The notes beneath the pieces are model-generated. The model was given only the letters and a program-made list of their open reading frames with translations. It was not told the origin of the DNA and ran no database searches. Position numbers and translations under genes: made by a program. 64,000 nucleotides of DNA, from NCBI GenBank assembly GCA_964454005.1, contig CAYVQE010000010.1:23869-87868 (forward strand), written 5' to 3'. Shown in pieces: positions 32,637 to 41,490 of the stretch. Origin of the DNA: CAYVQE01 sp964454005. GTDB taxonomy: Bacteria > Myxococcota > B64-G9. How positions within the stretch are numbered: the stretch's first letter is position 1; each line of letters begins with the position of its first letter.

Positions 32637-33362
32637 TCAGGCGCGGTCGCGGTCGAGTTCGAACTGACGGAAGTGGAGGAAGGCGGGCAGCACGGCCAGG
32701 GCGCTGAGCAGGTGCCAGACCACGTGGCCGTGCCAGAAGGCGTTGTCCGGCTGGCACCAGATGCGGTTGACGTCGAGCAGGCTGAACCCCTCGGCCAGCG
32801 CCAGCAGCACCACCGCGACGGCGAACCAGCGCACCCGGTGGCGCGGTGGCCGGGCGCGGCGCCACAGCGCGATCTCGAAGGCGATCAGCAGCAAGGCCAG
32901 CCCGGCGATAAGCAGCTGGAACGGAAAGTCCAGCCGGTAGAGGCCCCAGACCAGGATCGACATGCCGACGACGAAGAGCCAGTAGAACAGCCGCCCGCCG
33001 CCGCGGCCCAGCCAGCCGCAGCGGCGCAGATCGATGGCCAGCATCAGACCCACCCAGAAGAACATGCCGACGAAGTCGAGCAGCTGGCCCGGGAAGATGT
33101 TGGACATGTGGTAGAGCAGGCTGAAAGTCCCCATGATGGCCGCAGTCGGGGCGAACCAGGCCACGGTGGGGTTGCGCCGGCGCAGCCACAGCGCGAAGCA
33201 CACCCCGGCCACGACCAGATAGGCCAGGTTGGACCAGGTATTGGCCGGCTCCGAGACCAGCGCGCAGACGGTGGGCTCGCACCACTTGATGTTGGGCGGG
33301 CCGAAGCGCTCGGCCCAGTCGTGCCAGAAGCAGCCCGCTGGATGGGGGTTGATCGCGTTCAT
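32637..33362 (-). CDS. Ceramidase-like (CREST-family) membrane hydrolase
   Basis: The 241-residue protein has about seven transmembrane helices. The N-terminal WCEPTVCALVSEPANTWSN matches the alkaline ceramidase signature, with LLYHMSNIF and the C-terminal HGHVVWH supplying His residues expected for zinc binding. It would hydrolyse an amide-linked lipid in the inner membrane. ATG 33362 is used; upstream sequence in frame does not look coding. Next to the PIN pair, with no operon partner. Confidence 0.8.
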   Translation of the reverse strand: MNAINPHPAGCFWHDWAERFGPPNIKWCEPTVCALVSEPANTWSNLAYLVVAGVCFALWLRRRNPTVAWFAPTAAIMGTFSLLYHMSNIFPGQLLDFVGMFFWVGLMLAIDLRRCGWLGRGGGRLFYWLFVVGMSILVWGLYRLDFPFQLLIAGLALLLIAFEIALWRRARPPRHRVRWFAVAVVLLALAEGFSLLDVNRIWCQPDNAFWHGHVVWHLLSALAVLPAFLHFRQFELDRDRA

Positions 33363-33545
33363 GGCCCCGCAGTCTATGCCGCCGCGGCGACCGGCGCAAT
33401 CCACCGGCGCCCGCCGCCGGCCGAAATGCTGAACGCGGTCGAACGCTGGAGAACTTCAGCGCAATGAGGTATCAAACAACTGGCATACCGAATGCATACC
33501 GCCGGCGCAGCCGATGATCGCGAATCCGCGAAGGAGGAAGCTGCC

Positions 33546-36353
33546 ATGCGACGTGGAATGCCCCTGATACTGGCCGGGCTGTGCCTGCTGCTCGCGGCCG
33601 CAGCCTACTGGCTGTGGGCCAGCGACACCCCGGCCCCGGTGGAGCCGGCCGCCGTGGCCCCCGCGGCAAAGCCGGACAGCGATCCCGAAGCGCCGGCCGC
33701 AGCGGTAAAGCCGAAGCCGCGGCGGCGGCCGGCCCGGGCGGTGCTGCCCGAGCCGCGCCAGCAGGCCGAGCCCGAGGGCAGGCTGCGGCTGGAGGGCCAG
33801 GTGCTCGACCGCGGCGACCTGCCGGTGGCCGACGCCCGGGTGGCCATCGACACCGAGCCGCAGCGCACCACGCGCACCGGCCGCGACGGCAGCTTCCACT
33901 TCGACCGGGCGATCGGCCGGCGCTACCGGCTGACCGCGCGCAAGGCCGAGCGGGTGGGCGGGCCGGTGCAGCACCAGCTCAGCGCGGAGTCGGATCCGGT
34001 CATCCTGCGCCTGCGCCTCGGCGCGGTGCTGGCGGTGCAGGTGGTCGCGGCCGGCAGCGGCGAGCCGGTGGCCGGGGCGGTGGTCGAGCTGCGCGGCGAC
34101 CAGCGGCTGGTGACCAGCAGCGGGGCCGAGGGCCGGGCGCGGTTCGTCGGCGTGGCCGGCGGCGGCGCCGTGCTGCACGCGGCCGCGGCCGGCCACGCAC
34201 CGGCCCAGCAGCTGGTGGCCGTGCCCGACGGGGCGGTGGACGAGCCGGTGCAGGTGCGCATCGCCCTCGAGCGCGGCGCGCCGGTGCGCGGCCGGGTGGT
34301 GGACAGCCAGGGTGCTGCAGTGGCCGGCGCCAGGGTGGTGGCGGTCGACACCGGCGCCCTGCTCGATCTGCAGGACGCGGAGCACGACGGGGCGGCCAGC
34401 GACGCCGAGGGTCGCTTCGAGCTGCCGGCGGTGGCCGCCGGCAGCTACCGGGCGCTGGCCACCGCCGCGGGCCACCCGCGCTCGAGCTCCGCGCCCTTCA
34501 GCAGCGACGGCCAGCGGCCGGTGACCGGAATCGAGGTCGTGCTGGCCGATGGCGGCACCATCGCCGGCCGGGTGGTCGGCCGCGGCGGCCGGCCGGCTGC
34601 CTGGGCCCGGGTGCGCGTCGGGCCGGCCGGCGATGCCATCCGCCCGGGCGTGCTCGGCGGCCTGGGCCGGCGTACGGCCACCGCCGACGCCGACGGCGCC
34701 TTCCGCATCGAGGGCCTCGAGCGCACCGAGCTCGAGGTGCTGGCGGTGGGCGAGCGGGCCAGCAGCGAGCCGCTGCCCGTCGATCTGCGCACAAGCCCCA
34801 CGGCCGAGGATCTGGAGCTGCGGCTGGTGGTCGACGGCCGCATCGCCGGTCGCGTGGTCGACGGCCGCGGCCAGCCGGTGGCCGAGGTGACCGTCAGCGC
34901 CGCGGCCGACATCTGGGCCCAGGGCCTCGACAGCGCGGCCAGCTTGCGCGGCCGCGCCAGCGACCTGACCGACGGCGGCGGCAACTTCGCGCTCGAGGGC
35001 CTGCCCGAGGGCCGCTACCGGCTGCGGGCCAGCCGTTCGGCCGGCGCCTTCGTCCAGCACTTCCGGCCCGGGGTGGCTGCCCGCACCGGCGACGAGGACG
35101 TGGAGCTGGTGCTCGAGCGCGAGGGGGCCCTGCGCGGCCGGGTGGTGTTCGCCGGCGGCGGCAGCCCGCGGCGCTTCAGCGTGGCCGTGGGCGGTCCGCC
35201 GGGCGTGCCCTTCGCCAGCGGCGACGGCGGCTTCGAGCTGCCCGAGGTGCCGCCGGGCGAGTACACCATCAGCGTCCACGGCGATGCCTTCGCCGACGTC
35301 GATCTCGACGGCGTCGAGGTGCAGGCCGAGCAGGTGACCGACCTGGGCACCATCGAGGTCCAGCCCGGGCGCACCATCGCCGGCCGGGTGGTCGACGGCC
35401 GGGGCGAGCCGGTGGCCGAGGCCAGCGTGATGCTGGCCAACCGCCTGATCGGCGACGGCAGCCGGGCGGCCACCGAGCTGGGCGCGGCAGCCGCCCAACA
35501 GATGGGTCTGCGGCGCACGCGCAGCGGACCCGACGGCCGCTTCCGCATCGGCGGCATCGACGATCAGTCCCAGATCGCGGTGGCCGAACACGAGCAGCTG
35601 GGCCGCTCGCTGCCGGTGCAGGTGCCGGCCGGGGCGGCCACCCCGGAGCTGGAGCTGGTGATCGAGGGCTTCGCCAGCCTGTCCGGCCGCATCAGCAGCG
35701 GCGGCCAGCCGGCGGCCGGGGCCCTGGTCTCGGCCAGCGCCACCGGCCAGGCCGAGCAGGCGGTGGTGGTCCACGCCGGCGACGACGGCCGCTACCGCAT
35801 CGACAAGCTGCCCGCCGGCGAGCACCGCGTGTCGGCCAATCTGGTCGACAAGACCAGCCTGGGCGGCCACGGCGAGGCGCGCATGATCACGCTGCGCGCC
35901 GGCGAGCAGCAGCAACTGGACATCGACATCCCCAAGGGCCAGGTGGAGCTGACCGTGCAGGTGCGCGGCGTCGAGGGTGCGCCCATCGACTCCGCCCAGA
36001 TCTCCCTGATCCCCGGCCAGGTCGACATCGCGGTCGCCGCCGAGCTGAACCAGATGGCCGCCTCCAGCGGCGGCAGCCTGATCAGCGGCTTCTGGCTGCC
36101 CCAGAAGGCGGCCGTGCTGGCCGACCTCCAGCCCGGCGGCTACAGCCTGTGCGTCATCCCCATCAACGGCGACATGAACGACCCGGCCTTCCTCATGAAG
36201 CTGCAAAAGCACCGGCACAGTTTGCAGGTGCACTGCCAGCCGCTGCAGATCGCGGCCAGCCCGGTCGAGCAGAGCCACACCGCGGTGGTCCCGCCCATGG
36301 CGCCCTTCCCCGAAGAACCGGCCCCGACCGACGGCGGCAGCGCCGCGCCCTGA
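33546..36353 (+). CDS. Large secreted protein of carboxypeptidase-regulatory-like repeats
   Basis: The 935-residue protein starts with a signal/anchor (MPLILAGLCLLLAAAAYWLW), then a Pro/Ala-rich linker (residues ~25-75) and about eight beta-sandwich repeats. Each repeat has a form of GRVVDGRGQPVAEVTVSA and a DGxFxxxGLPEGRYRL end, the CarboxypepD_reg-like pattern. These domains usually mediate adhesion or binding at the surface. GGAGG precedes ATG 33546. The last ~90 bp of the gene are duplicated at about 40047-40133. Confidence 0.82.
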   Translation: MRRGMPLILAGLCLLLAAAAYWLWASDTPAPVEPAAVAPAAKPDSDPEAPAAAVKPKPRRRPARAVLPEPRQQAEPEGRLRLEGQVLDRGDLPVADARVAIDTEPQRTTRTGRDGSFHFDRAIGRRYRLTARKAERVGGPVQHQLSAESDPVILRLRLGAVLAVQVVAAGSGEPVAGAVVELRGDQRLVTSSGAEGRARFVGVAGGGAVLHAAAAGHAPAQQLVAVPDGAVDEPVQVRIALERGAPVRGRVVDSQGAAVAGARVVAVDTGALLDLQDAEHDGAASDAEGRFELPAVAAGSYRALATAAGHPRSSSAPFSSDGQRPVTGIEVVLADGGTIAGRVVGRGGRPAAWARVRVGPAGDAIRPGVLGGLGRRTATADADGAFRIEGLERTELEVLAVGERASSEPLPVDLRTSPTAEDLELRLVVDGRIAGRVVDGRGQPVAEVTVSAAADIWAQGLDSAASLRGRASDLTDGGGNFALEGLPEGRYRLRASRSAGAFVQHFRPGVAARTGDEDVELVLEREGALRGRVVFAGGGSPRRFSVAVGGPPGVPFASGDGGFELPEVPPGEYTISVHGDAFADVDLDGVEVQAEQVTDLGTIEVQPGRTIAGRVVDGRGEPVAEASVMLANRLIGDGSRAATELGAAAAQQMGLRRTRSGPDGRFRIGGIDDQSQIAVAEHEQLGRSLPVQVPAGAATPELELVIEGFASLSGRISSGGQPAAGALVSASATGQAEQAVVVHAGDDGRYRIDKLPAGEHRVSANLVDKTSLGGHGEARMITLRAGEQQQLDIDIPKGQVELTVQVRGVEGAPIDSAQISLIPGQVDIAVAAELNQMAASSGGSLISGFWLPQKAAVLADLQPGGYSLCVIPINGDMNDPAFLMKLQKHRHSLQVHCQPLQIAASPVEQSHTAVVPPMAPFPEEPAPTDGGSAAP

Positions 36354-36626
36354 TACGCACCGGGGTCAGCCGGCTGGCCGCGTGCGCCGGGCAGACGTTC
36401 GGGCTCCGACGTCTACGCGCCGGACAGCTGGTGCGGCGGGGCACCGCCGGTGGGCAGGCCCGCATCCTCGACGATCTCCTCGACGGCCAGCAGGCTCAGC
36501 GTCTCGCCGTGGAGTTCCACCAGGTTGGTCGAGACCCGCAGCCGGTGCTCGCCGTGCGCGTCGCCGCCGCCGAAGGTGGCGCTGGTCTCGACCTGGCGCT
36601 GGGCCTGGCCGCTTTGGAAGGTGCGC
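36266..36626. repeat. 361-bp direct repeat, left copy
   Basis: This segment matches 40047-40407 with about eight mismatches. It covers the last 88 bp of the repeat-protein gene, the intergenic spacer and the C-terminal third of the PAS-protein gene. Downstream of it the two copies diverge abruptly. Confidence 0.85.
36413..36626 (-). pseudogene. C-terminal fragment of PAS protein gene (duplicate)
   Basis: In frame with the TAG at 36413-36415 it encodes about 70 residues (ending GAPPHQLSGA) that match the intact protein at 40194-40769 with about six substitutions. There is no start codon or PAS core, because the copy ends at the repeat boundary. Confidence 0.8.
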
Positions 36627-36639
36627 CTCCGGGGCAGCG

Positions 36640-36846
36640 CCGCTGGAGCCGCGCGGCCAGGTATTGCTGGGCTTCGTCATGGGGGCGTTGCGGCGGCCGG
36701 ACGCGATGGACCCGGCCGGCCTGGAGGCGCTGCGCGCCCAGGGCTTCGCCGACGCGGACGTGATCGAGGCCTGCTTTTTCGACGCCGACCTGATCGGCAA
36801 GGCCCGTTTGGTCAGGGCCTTCGGGGTCGAGTCACTGCGGGCCTGA
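36640..36846 (+). pseudogene. C-terminal fragment resembling AhpD/carboxymuconolactone decarboxylase family
   Basis: The frame ends LGFVMGALRRPDAMDPAGLE, then ALRAQGFADADVIEAC and KARLVRAFGVESLRA. The LRAxGFxDADVIEA pattern is typical of the last helices of peroxidase-related AhpD-like proteins. No N-terminal part exists because the fragment abuts the repeat copy. Moderately confident. Confidence 0.5.
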
Positions 36847-37100
36847 GCGTCAGGACCGGCCCCAAAAAATTCGACACTTGGCACGGCTCCGAAAACGCAG
36901 ACGGAGCAACTGTGTCTGATTATTCGATACACCATGCCCGGTTTCCGGACACCCCCGCTTGAAAACGCCACACCCCAAAACCTCAACTTTTCAGATGGTT
37001 ACTTAGAAGGCCAGCTTTGGCCCGTCGGTTGCGTTGGGCCGGACCCAGCGATTACGCGGTCGACGAGGTCGCCAACCTAACCCTTTTGAAGGAGGGAAGC

Positions 37101-38033
37101 ATGTCTCTGTACAAGTTCAAGATGCTGGCCACTCTGTTGTGCTTCCCGTTCATCTTCGCAACCCAGACCTCGGCCAGCGCCGCCGAGCGCATGACATTGG
37201 AAGACTTGGCTGCCGCCAAGCGCGAGTTGGATCGCGAGTCCAACGCCCGGGCCATCGCTAAGGCATTCCATGACTGTCTCCACGATCCCGAGTTGGCCGC
37301 GATCATCACCTCGGCCTTCGAGACCCAGATCTACTCCAACCGGCCGCTGGCTTTCGTCAACGGCTACTGGGCCAAGCCCATCAATCTGTCGGCCATCTAC
37401 GCCGATAGGGACATCAACCTCGTCCTACAGCAACTCTTGTCCGACAACCCCAGCGCCCTGCAGGCCCTGGCCGACGCAGTGGCCGCCGTCGAGGACGGCC
37501 AGATCATTGACCCCGCAGTGGGCGCGGGCCTGGTTTTCATCCCCCATGATGTGGCTGCGGATGAGGCCATGACGGACCTGATCGGACTGACGGAGTCAAT
37601 CGCTGGCGGCGCTTTCCTGGATGACTTGCAGGGAATCAGGGAGATGGGCGCCAACGACTTCATCGTCGGGCTCATCATTGGTGTTGGCGCTTCTCTGATA
37701 GCCGGAGCCATCCTCGATAGCTGCGAGGACGACCCGACAGATCCTCATGCTGATATCGATGGGGATGGGAAGGAGAACTGGATCGACGGCGATGATGACG
37801 GTGATGGCACGGCTGATCATGAGGACGGCTATCAATACGACGATGAGCAGAGCATCACCCATTGCCCTCCGCCCGGGTTGTGCTTTTCGACCAACGGCCT
37901 GGTTGGCTCGTCGGCCGAGGCCGTGATGGATGTGACCACCCAGACATGGGTCGACGTCATGGAGACGCAGGATATCATGTCGATCGAGCCTCGTTCTGGC
38001 GTCGGAATGCTCCTGGCATTCCCTGGGCTTTGA
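37101..38033 (+). CDS. Exported protein with thrombospondin-type-3-like Ca-binding stretch
   Basis: The 310-residue protein has a signal peptide (MLATLLCFPFIFATQTSASA), a helical middle, a transmembrane-like segment (FIVGLIIGVGASLIAGAIL, ~195-215) and DIDGDGKENWIDGDDDGDG, a Ca-binding repeat of the TSP3 type. The family was not recognised. GGAGGG precedes ATG 37101. Base composition is lower in GC than the surroundings. It overlaps or abuts the peptidase gene (TGATG) and so is probably co-transcribed with it. Confidence 0.7.
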   Translation: MSLYKFKMLATLLCFPFIFATQTSASAAERMTLEDLAAAKRELDRESNARAIAKAFHDCLHDPELAAIITSAFETQIYSNRPLAFVNGYWAKPINLSAIYADRDINLVLQQLLSDNPSALQALADAVAAVEDGQIIDPAVGAGLVFIPHDVAADEAMTDLIGLTESIAGGAFLDDLQGIREMGANDFIVGLIIGVGASLIAGAILDSCEDDPTDPHADIDGDGKENWIDGDDDGDGTADHEDGYQYDDEQSITHCPPPGLCFSTNGLVGSSAEAVMDVTTQTWVDVMETQDIMSIEPRSGVGMLLAFPGL

Positions 38034-38146
38034 TGGTCAAACCACAGTTTCAGCTGGTCAGCCGGGCGATGTCCGGCTGGCCGGTTGTTTGCTTGTTTGG
38101 GTGTTTGGGCTGTGTATCATCTCAGTCTGTTGAATCCGGGGGCAAA

Positions 38147-39967
38147 ATGATCCTTCGCGAGAAAAAGATCGCTGGACAGGTGCTGGGCTTGATCGTCGGG
38201 GTTGGTATCGGGCTCTTGCTGCTCGACTTGTTCGTTCTGAGCGACGCAGGGGGCGGGCTGGAGTTCATCGAGCGGCCCTTTGTCGACGGTGTCGATGCTT
38301 CCTACGCCGGCAAGTATCAGGACCACCCGGAGGTGAAGCGGCTGTTGGCGCTGGCCGGCGACCTGCGGCGGGCGGCGCTGCAGCGGGTGGTGCGCAGGAC
38401 GGGATTGGCGGTGATCGATGCGGACGCCATCGTGCTGTCCTTTCGCGACGCCTCGGACGAGTTCGTCCACAAGGCCGTCTCGCGGCGCGTGTCGTCACCG
38501 GATGGCGTGCTGCAGTTGTGCGAGATCGGGCTGGAGCGCTTCGTAACCGGCTGCCTGGACATCGAGCGGACGCTGACCCACGAGTTCAGCCACGCCGTGA
38601 TGCGCCAGGCGATGAAGGATCGTTACGGCGAGCTGCCGCGCTGGTTCCGCGAGGGGGCCGCGGTGTGGACGGCCGAGCAACTGGACGCCAAGGTGCGGCT
38701 GGAGGTCGCGCGCCGGATCATGCGGGGCAAGGACCCCGCATCCGCCCTGGACGGGCTGGCCGGGGAGCGGATCGATGGGACCAACTACCTCGACGAGGGG
38801 TTCGTATTTGCCTTGCTGGAGCGGCGACACGGCATGGCGGGGGTGCAGCGGGTGCTCGAGCGGGTCGTGGTGGCCGGCGAGGATCACAACGCGGCGCTGG
38901 AGTCGGTGACCGGGGTGCCCGTGGCGGAGTTCATCACGCGCTCGCAGCGCCACGGTGCGGCCTACCTCGAGACGATCCTGCGCGACAGCGGCTCGGACAC
39001 CTTCGCCGCGGCCGTGGCCCGGCGAAAGGCGGACGATGATGCTGCCGGCATCCGCCACCTGCGCAGCCTGTTGCAGCGGCATCCGGATTCCTTCCTCGTC
39101 CAACCCGCCCTTTTCCTGCTGGCCACCCTGGTCTACGACGCCCACGCACCGGAAGCGACCCTGGCCGGGCTGGATGCGCTGATCGCCGAGGGCACCGACT
39201 ACCCCTGGCTGGCCACGAAAGCCGCCTACATCCGCGCTAGGAGATTGCTCATGGCCGGGCATTACGGCAGGGCGGTGCAGGCCTTCGAGCAGTTCATCCG
39301 GGACTACGCCTGGAACGGCCCCGCGCGGATGGCCGATGCCAGGTGCAACCTGGCCGCGGCCTGGATCGGAGCCGGCCGGCCCGGCCGCGCCGTGGAGCTC
39401 ATCCGCCCCTCGCTGCGGCATCTGCAGCCCGCTCAGGCCGAAAACACCCGAGCGATGCTGCGCGATGCTCTGCGCATGCTGGACGGAGACGGGGCCGCTG
39501 CGCGGGCGGACGCAGGCGACGGGGCGAGCTGGCGCGACTTCGAGGCCCGGGCAGCCTATGCGCGGATGGGCACCTATGCCGACTACGAGCGTTTGGCCGC
39601 GCAGTGCCGGGCCAACGCCGATTGCGTCGTCGTTACCCTGCCCGGCTGCCGCCCCGGCCCCAGCGGGCGCATCGACCGGCAGGCCCGGGCGGCGGTGAAC
39701 AGGGAGGTGAAAAGCCGCTATCTGGCCATGCTGCGGGATCGCGCGCGGGCTGCGTGCGCCGGCGTCGTCTGTCCGCCGCGCGCGGCGCCCGGCCAGCCGG
39801 TGCGGACCGGGCCCGAGGCGACCTCCTCGCCCGAAGCACCCCTTCGAGCCGTATGCGCCCAGGGGCGTTGCGTGCTCACCGGCCGGACGGCTGAGAGGTC
39901 TGCTGAGCCGACCTGCTCGCGCCATCGCCCGAGCGCGTCCCCGACGTCAACTACATTTCCCCATTAA
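38147..39967 (+). CDS. Membrane-anchored gluzincin metallopeptidase (MA-like)
   Basis: The 606-residue protein has an N-terminal transmembrane anchor (VLGLIVGVGIGLLLLDLFVL), the zinc motif LTHEFSHAVM (HExxH, ~148) and the downstream REGAAVWTAE that supplies the third Glu ligand. The C-terminal half has TPR-like helices and Cys pairs. The last residues (RHRPSASPTSTTFPH) run into the 35-bp repeat, so the native C-terminus is probably lost. An alternative start, ATG 38033, overlaps the previous stop as TGATG and would add a lipobox-like CLFGCLGC. Confidence 0.75.
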   Translation: MILREKKIAGQVLGLIVGVGIGLLLLDLFVLSDAGGGLEFIERPFVDGVDASYAGKYQDHPEVKRLLALAGDLRRAALQRVVRRTGLAVIDADAIVLSFRDASDEFVHKAVSRRVSSPDGVLQLCEIGLERFVTGCLDIERTLTHEFSHAVMRQAMKDRYGELPRWFREGAAVWTAEQLDAKVRLEVARRIMRGKDPASALDGLAGERIDGTNYLDEGFVFALLERRHGMAGVQRVLERVVVAGEDHNAALESVTGVPVAEFITRSQRHGAAYLETILRDSGSDTFAAAVARRKADDDAAGIRHLRSLLQRHPDSFLVQPALFLLATLVYDAHAPEATLAGLDALIAEGTDYPWLATKAAYIRARRLLMAGHYGRAVQAFEQFIRDYAWNGPARMADARCNLAAAWIGAGRPGRAVELIRPSLRHLQPAQAENTRAMLRDALRMLDGDGAAARADAGDGASWRDFEARAAYARMGTYADYERLAAQCRANADCVVVTLPGCRPGPSGRIDRQARAAVNREVKSRYLAMLRDRARAACAGVVCPPRAAPGQPVRTGPEATSSPEAPLRAVCAQGRCVLTGRTAERSAEPTCSRHRPSASPTSTTFPH

Positions 39968-40045
39968 CGACAACTACACTTCCCCAGAAGTGGGTGAAGA
40001 AACGACAACTACACTTCCCCAGAAGTGGGTGAAGAGTGGGTGAAG
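39944..40045. repeat. 35-bp perfect tandem repeat, possible IS21-type end
   Basis: AACGACAACTACACTTCCCC begins two identical 35-bp units (39966-40000 and 40001-40035). A degenerate partial unit lies before them (39944-39963) and a partial GTGGGTGAAG after (40036-40045). The CGACAACTACACTTCCCCA core recalls the repeated transposase sites at the ends of IS21-family elements; that is recollection, not a search result. No transposase gene is next to it. Confidence 0.6.
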
Positions 40046-40046
40046 C

Positions 40047-40407
40047 CGAGCAGAGCCACACCGCGGTGGTCCCGCCCATGGCGCCCTTCCCCGAAGAACC
40101 GGCCCCGACCGACGGCGGCAGCGCCGCGCCCTGATACGCACCGGGGTCAGCCGGCTGGCCGCGTGCGCCGGGCAGACGTTCGGGCTCCGACGTCTACGCG
40201 CCGGACAGCTGGTGCGGCGGGGCACCGCCGGTGGGCAGGCCCGCCTCCTCGACGATCTCCTCGACGGCCAGCAGGCTCAGCGTCTCGCCGTGGAGCTCCA
40301 CCAGGTTGGTCGAGACCCGCAGCCGGCGCTCGCCGTGCGCTTCGCCGCCGCCGAAGGTGGCCGTGGTCTCGACCTGTTGCTGGGCCTGGCCGCTGTGGAA
40401 GGTGCGC
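40047..40407. repeat. 361-bp direct repeat, right copy
   Basis: Matches 36266-36626. Here the copy continues without break into the intact PAS gene. The left boundary falls 1 bp after the tandem-repeat tract. Confidence 0.85.
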
Positions 40408-40769
40408 TCGATGGTGCGCCGCAGTCCGCACTGGCCGCAGGGCTCGCTGTGGCCGCAGCCGTCCGGGTGCAGCTGGGCGTTGGCGCAGCCGATGGCCACG
40501 CCGGTCACCTGATCCAGCATCTGGCGCGGCACCTGTCCGGCCAGTCCCGCCGCCAGGCGGTTGATTTTCAGCACCCGGCGCTCGGCATCGACCAGGATCA
40601 GGGCCACCGGGGCGTGCTCGAACAAAAGCGCCGCATCACCGGCCGGCCGGGCGGAGTCTTCGGGCTGCTCCAGGGCCAGCTGCGGGTGGCGTTGCCGCAG
40701 CGAGCGCGAGACGACCTCCAACTCCTCGGGATCGCCGCGCAGGACCAAACTGGTGCTCTTGCCGTCCAT
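40194..40769 (-). CDS. PAS-domain protein with a Cys-rich redox-type motif
   Basis: The 191-residue protein has no kinase domain. After ~45 residues a PAS fold begins (FEHAPVALILVDAERRVLKI) and contains CANAQLHPDGCGHSEPCGQC, four to five Cys placed like the GCGxSxxCxxC insert of redox- or metal-sensing PAS domains in deltaproteobacterial kinases. It likely senses redox state or a metal in the cytoplasm. AGGAGGTCCG precedes ATG 40769. The lone receiver gene is 91 nt upstream on the same strand, so the two may work together. Confidence 0.8.
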   Translation of the reverse strand: MDGKSTSLVLRGDPEELEVVSRSLRQRHPQLALEQPEDSARPAGDAALLFEHAPVALILVDAERRVLKINRLAAGLAGQVPRQMLDQVTGVAIGCANAQLHPDGCGHSEPCGQCGLRRTIERTFHSGQAQQQVETTATFGGGEAHGERRLRVSTNLVELHGETLSLLAVEEIVEEAGLPTGGAPPHQLSGA

Positions 40770-40860
40770 CGGACCTCCTGGATGGCTGATGGCGATACCA
40801 TGATAGCGCAACCGGTGCCGGCCGTAAAAGGAGACAATCCCGATTCGCCGCAGCGCGCGT

Positions 40861-41262
40861 TCAAGCGCGCAGCTGATCTAGGCAGTCTTCCAGGATGTGC
40901 GGGGTGACGGGCTTGGGCAGGAAGCGTTCGACCAGCCCGTCTTGCAGGTGGTCGTCGATGGCGGGCACCGGACCGCCGGACATCAGCACCCTGCACATGT
41001 CCGGGCACCTGCGGCGGACCTGATCGAGCAACCACAGGCCGTCGTGACCGGGCATGGAGTAATCCGAGACGATCACGCCGAAACGTTCTCGACCCAGCCA
41101 GGCGAGTGCCGCGGCAGCGTCATTGGCTCTGTACGGTGTGCGACCCAGGTGCGTCAGGCAGCGCCCGAGCAGATCGAGCACGGCAGGCTCGTCGTCGACC
41201 AGCAGCACCCGTCGGCCGGCGCTCGGGTCGACACTGTGGGGCGGACCTCCATCTGGGATCAC
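40861..41262 (-). CDS. Single-domain response regulator
   Basis: The 133-residue protein is a stand-alone receiver: VLLVDDEPAVLDLLG (acidic pair), SDYSMPGHDG (phospho-Asp), LMSGG (Thr/Ser position) and FLPKPVTP (Lys). There is no output domain. GTG start at 41262 behind GGAGGG. The partner kinase is not in the window; the PAS protein just downstream is the only local candidate for functional linkage. Confidence 0.88.
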   Translation of the reverse strand: MIPDGGPPHSVDPSAGRRVLLVDDEPAVLDLLGRCLTHLGRTPYRANDAAAALAWLGRERFGVIVSDYSMPGHDGLWLLDQVRRRCPDMCRVLMSGGPVPAIDDHLQDGLVERFLPKPVTPHILEDCLDQLRA

Positions 41263-41295
41263 GCCTAGCGCCCTCCGCTGGTGGAGCCGAAGTGA

Positions 41296-41323
41296 ACGAT
41301 AAAGAGGGCCATAAATGGCCCTC
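41296..41323 (-). terminator. Intrinsic terminator of the sigma/caspase operon
   Basis: Minus strand: GAGGGCCA, TTTA loop, TGGCCCTC, then TTTATCGTT. An 8-bp perfect stem followed by a U-rich tract, 168 bp past the stop at 41491. Good fit to a rho-independent terminator. Confidence 0.7.
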
Positions 41324-41490
41324 CGTCCCCACGAGCAGACCTATTGTGTGGCCCACTTCCCCCGTAGTAACCAGACAAGCACAACCCGCGAGCCCGCCGG
41401 GTGCTCCGAGCAGACGAGCCAGCGTCCCATTCCCACCTCCGACAATGCCGGCGGATTGCAGGTGGTTCGCTTTTTCTCGGGCGCTGTCGT

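Larger units (their letters stand above)
36354..37100. other. Junction region with gene fragments
   Basis: About 750 bp without an intact gene. It holds the PAS-gene fragment (36413-36626), an AhpD-like fragment (36640-36846), and then ~250 bp of lower-GC sequence leading to the 37101 gene in which nothing else was seen. Confidence 0.6.

Noticed and set aside
33456..36278. Minus-strand open frame of 940 codons
   Set aside because: Antisense to the repeat protein, whose periodic codons generate it; His/Gly/Ala-rich with no motif.
39900..40050. Possible CRISPR array at the 35-bp tandem repeat
   Set aside because: The two units are directly adjacent without spacers and no cas gene is present.
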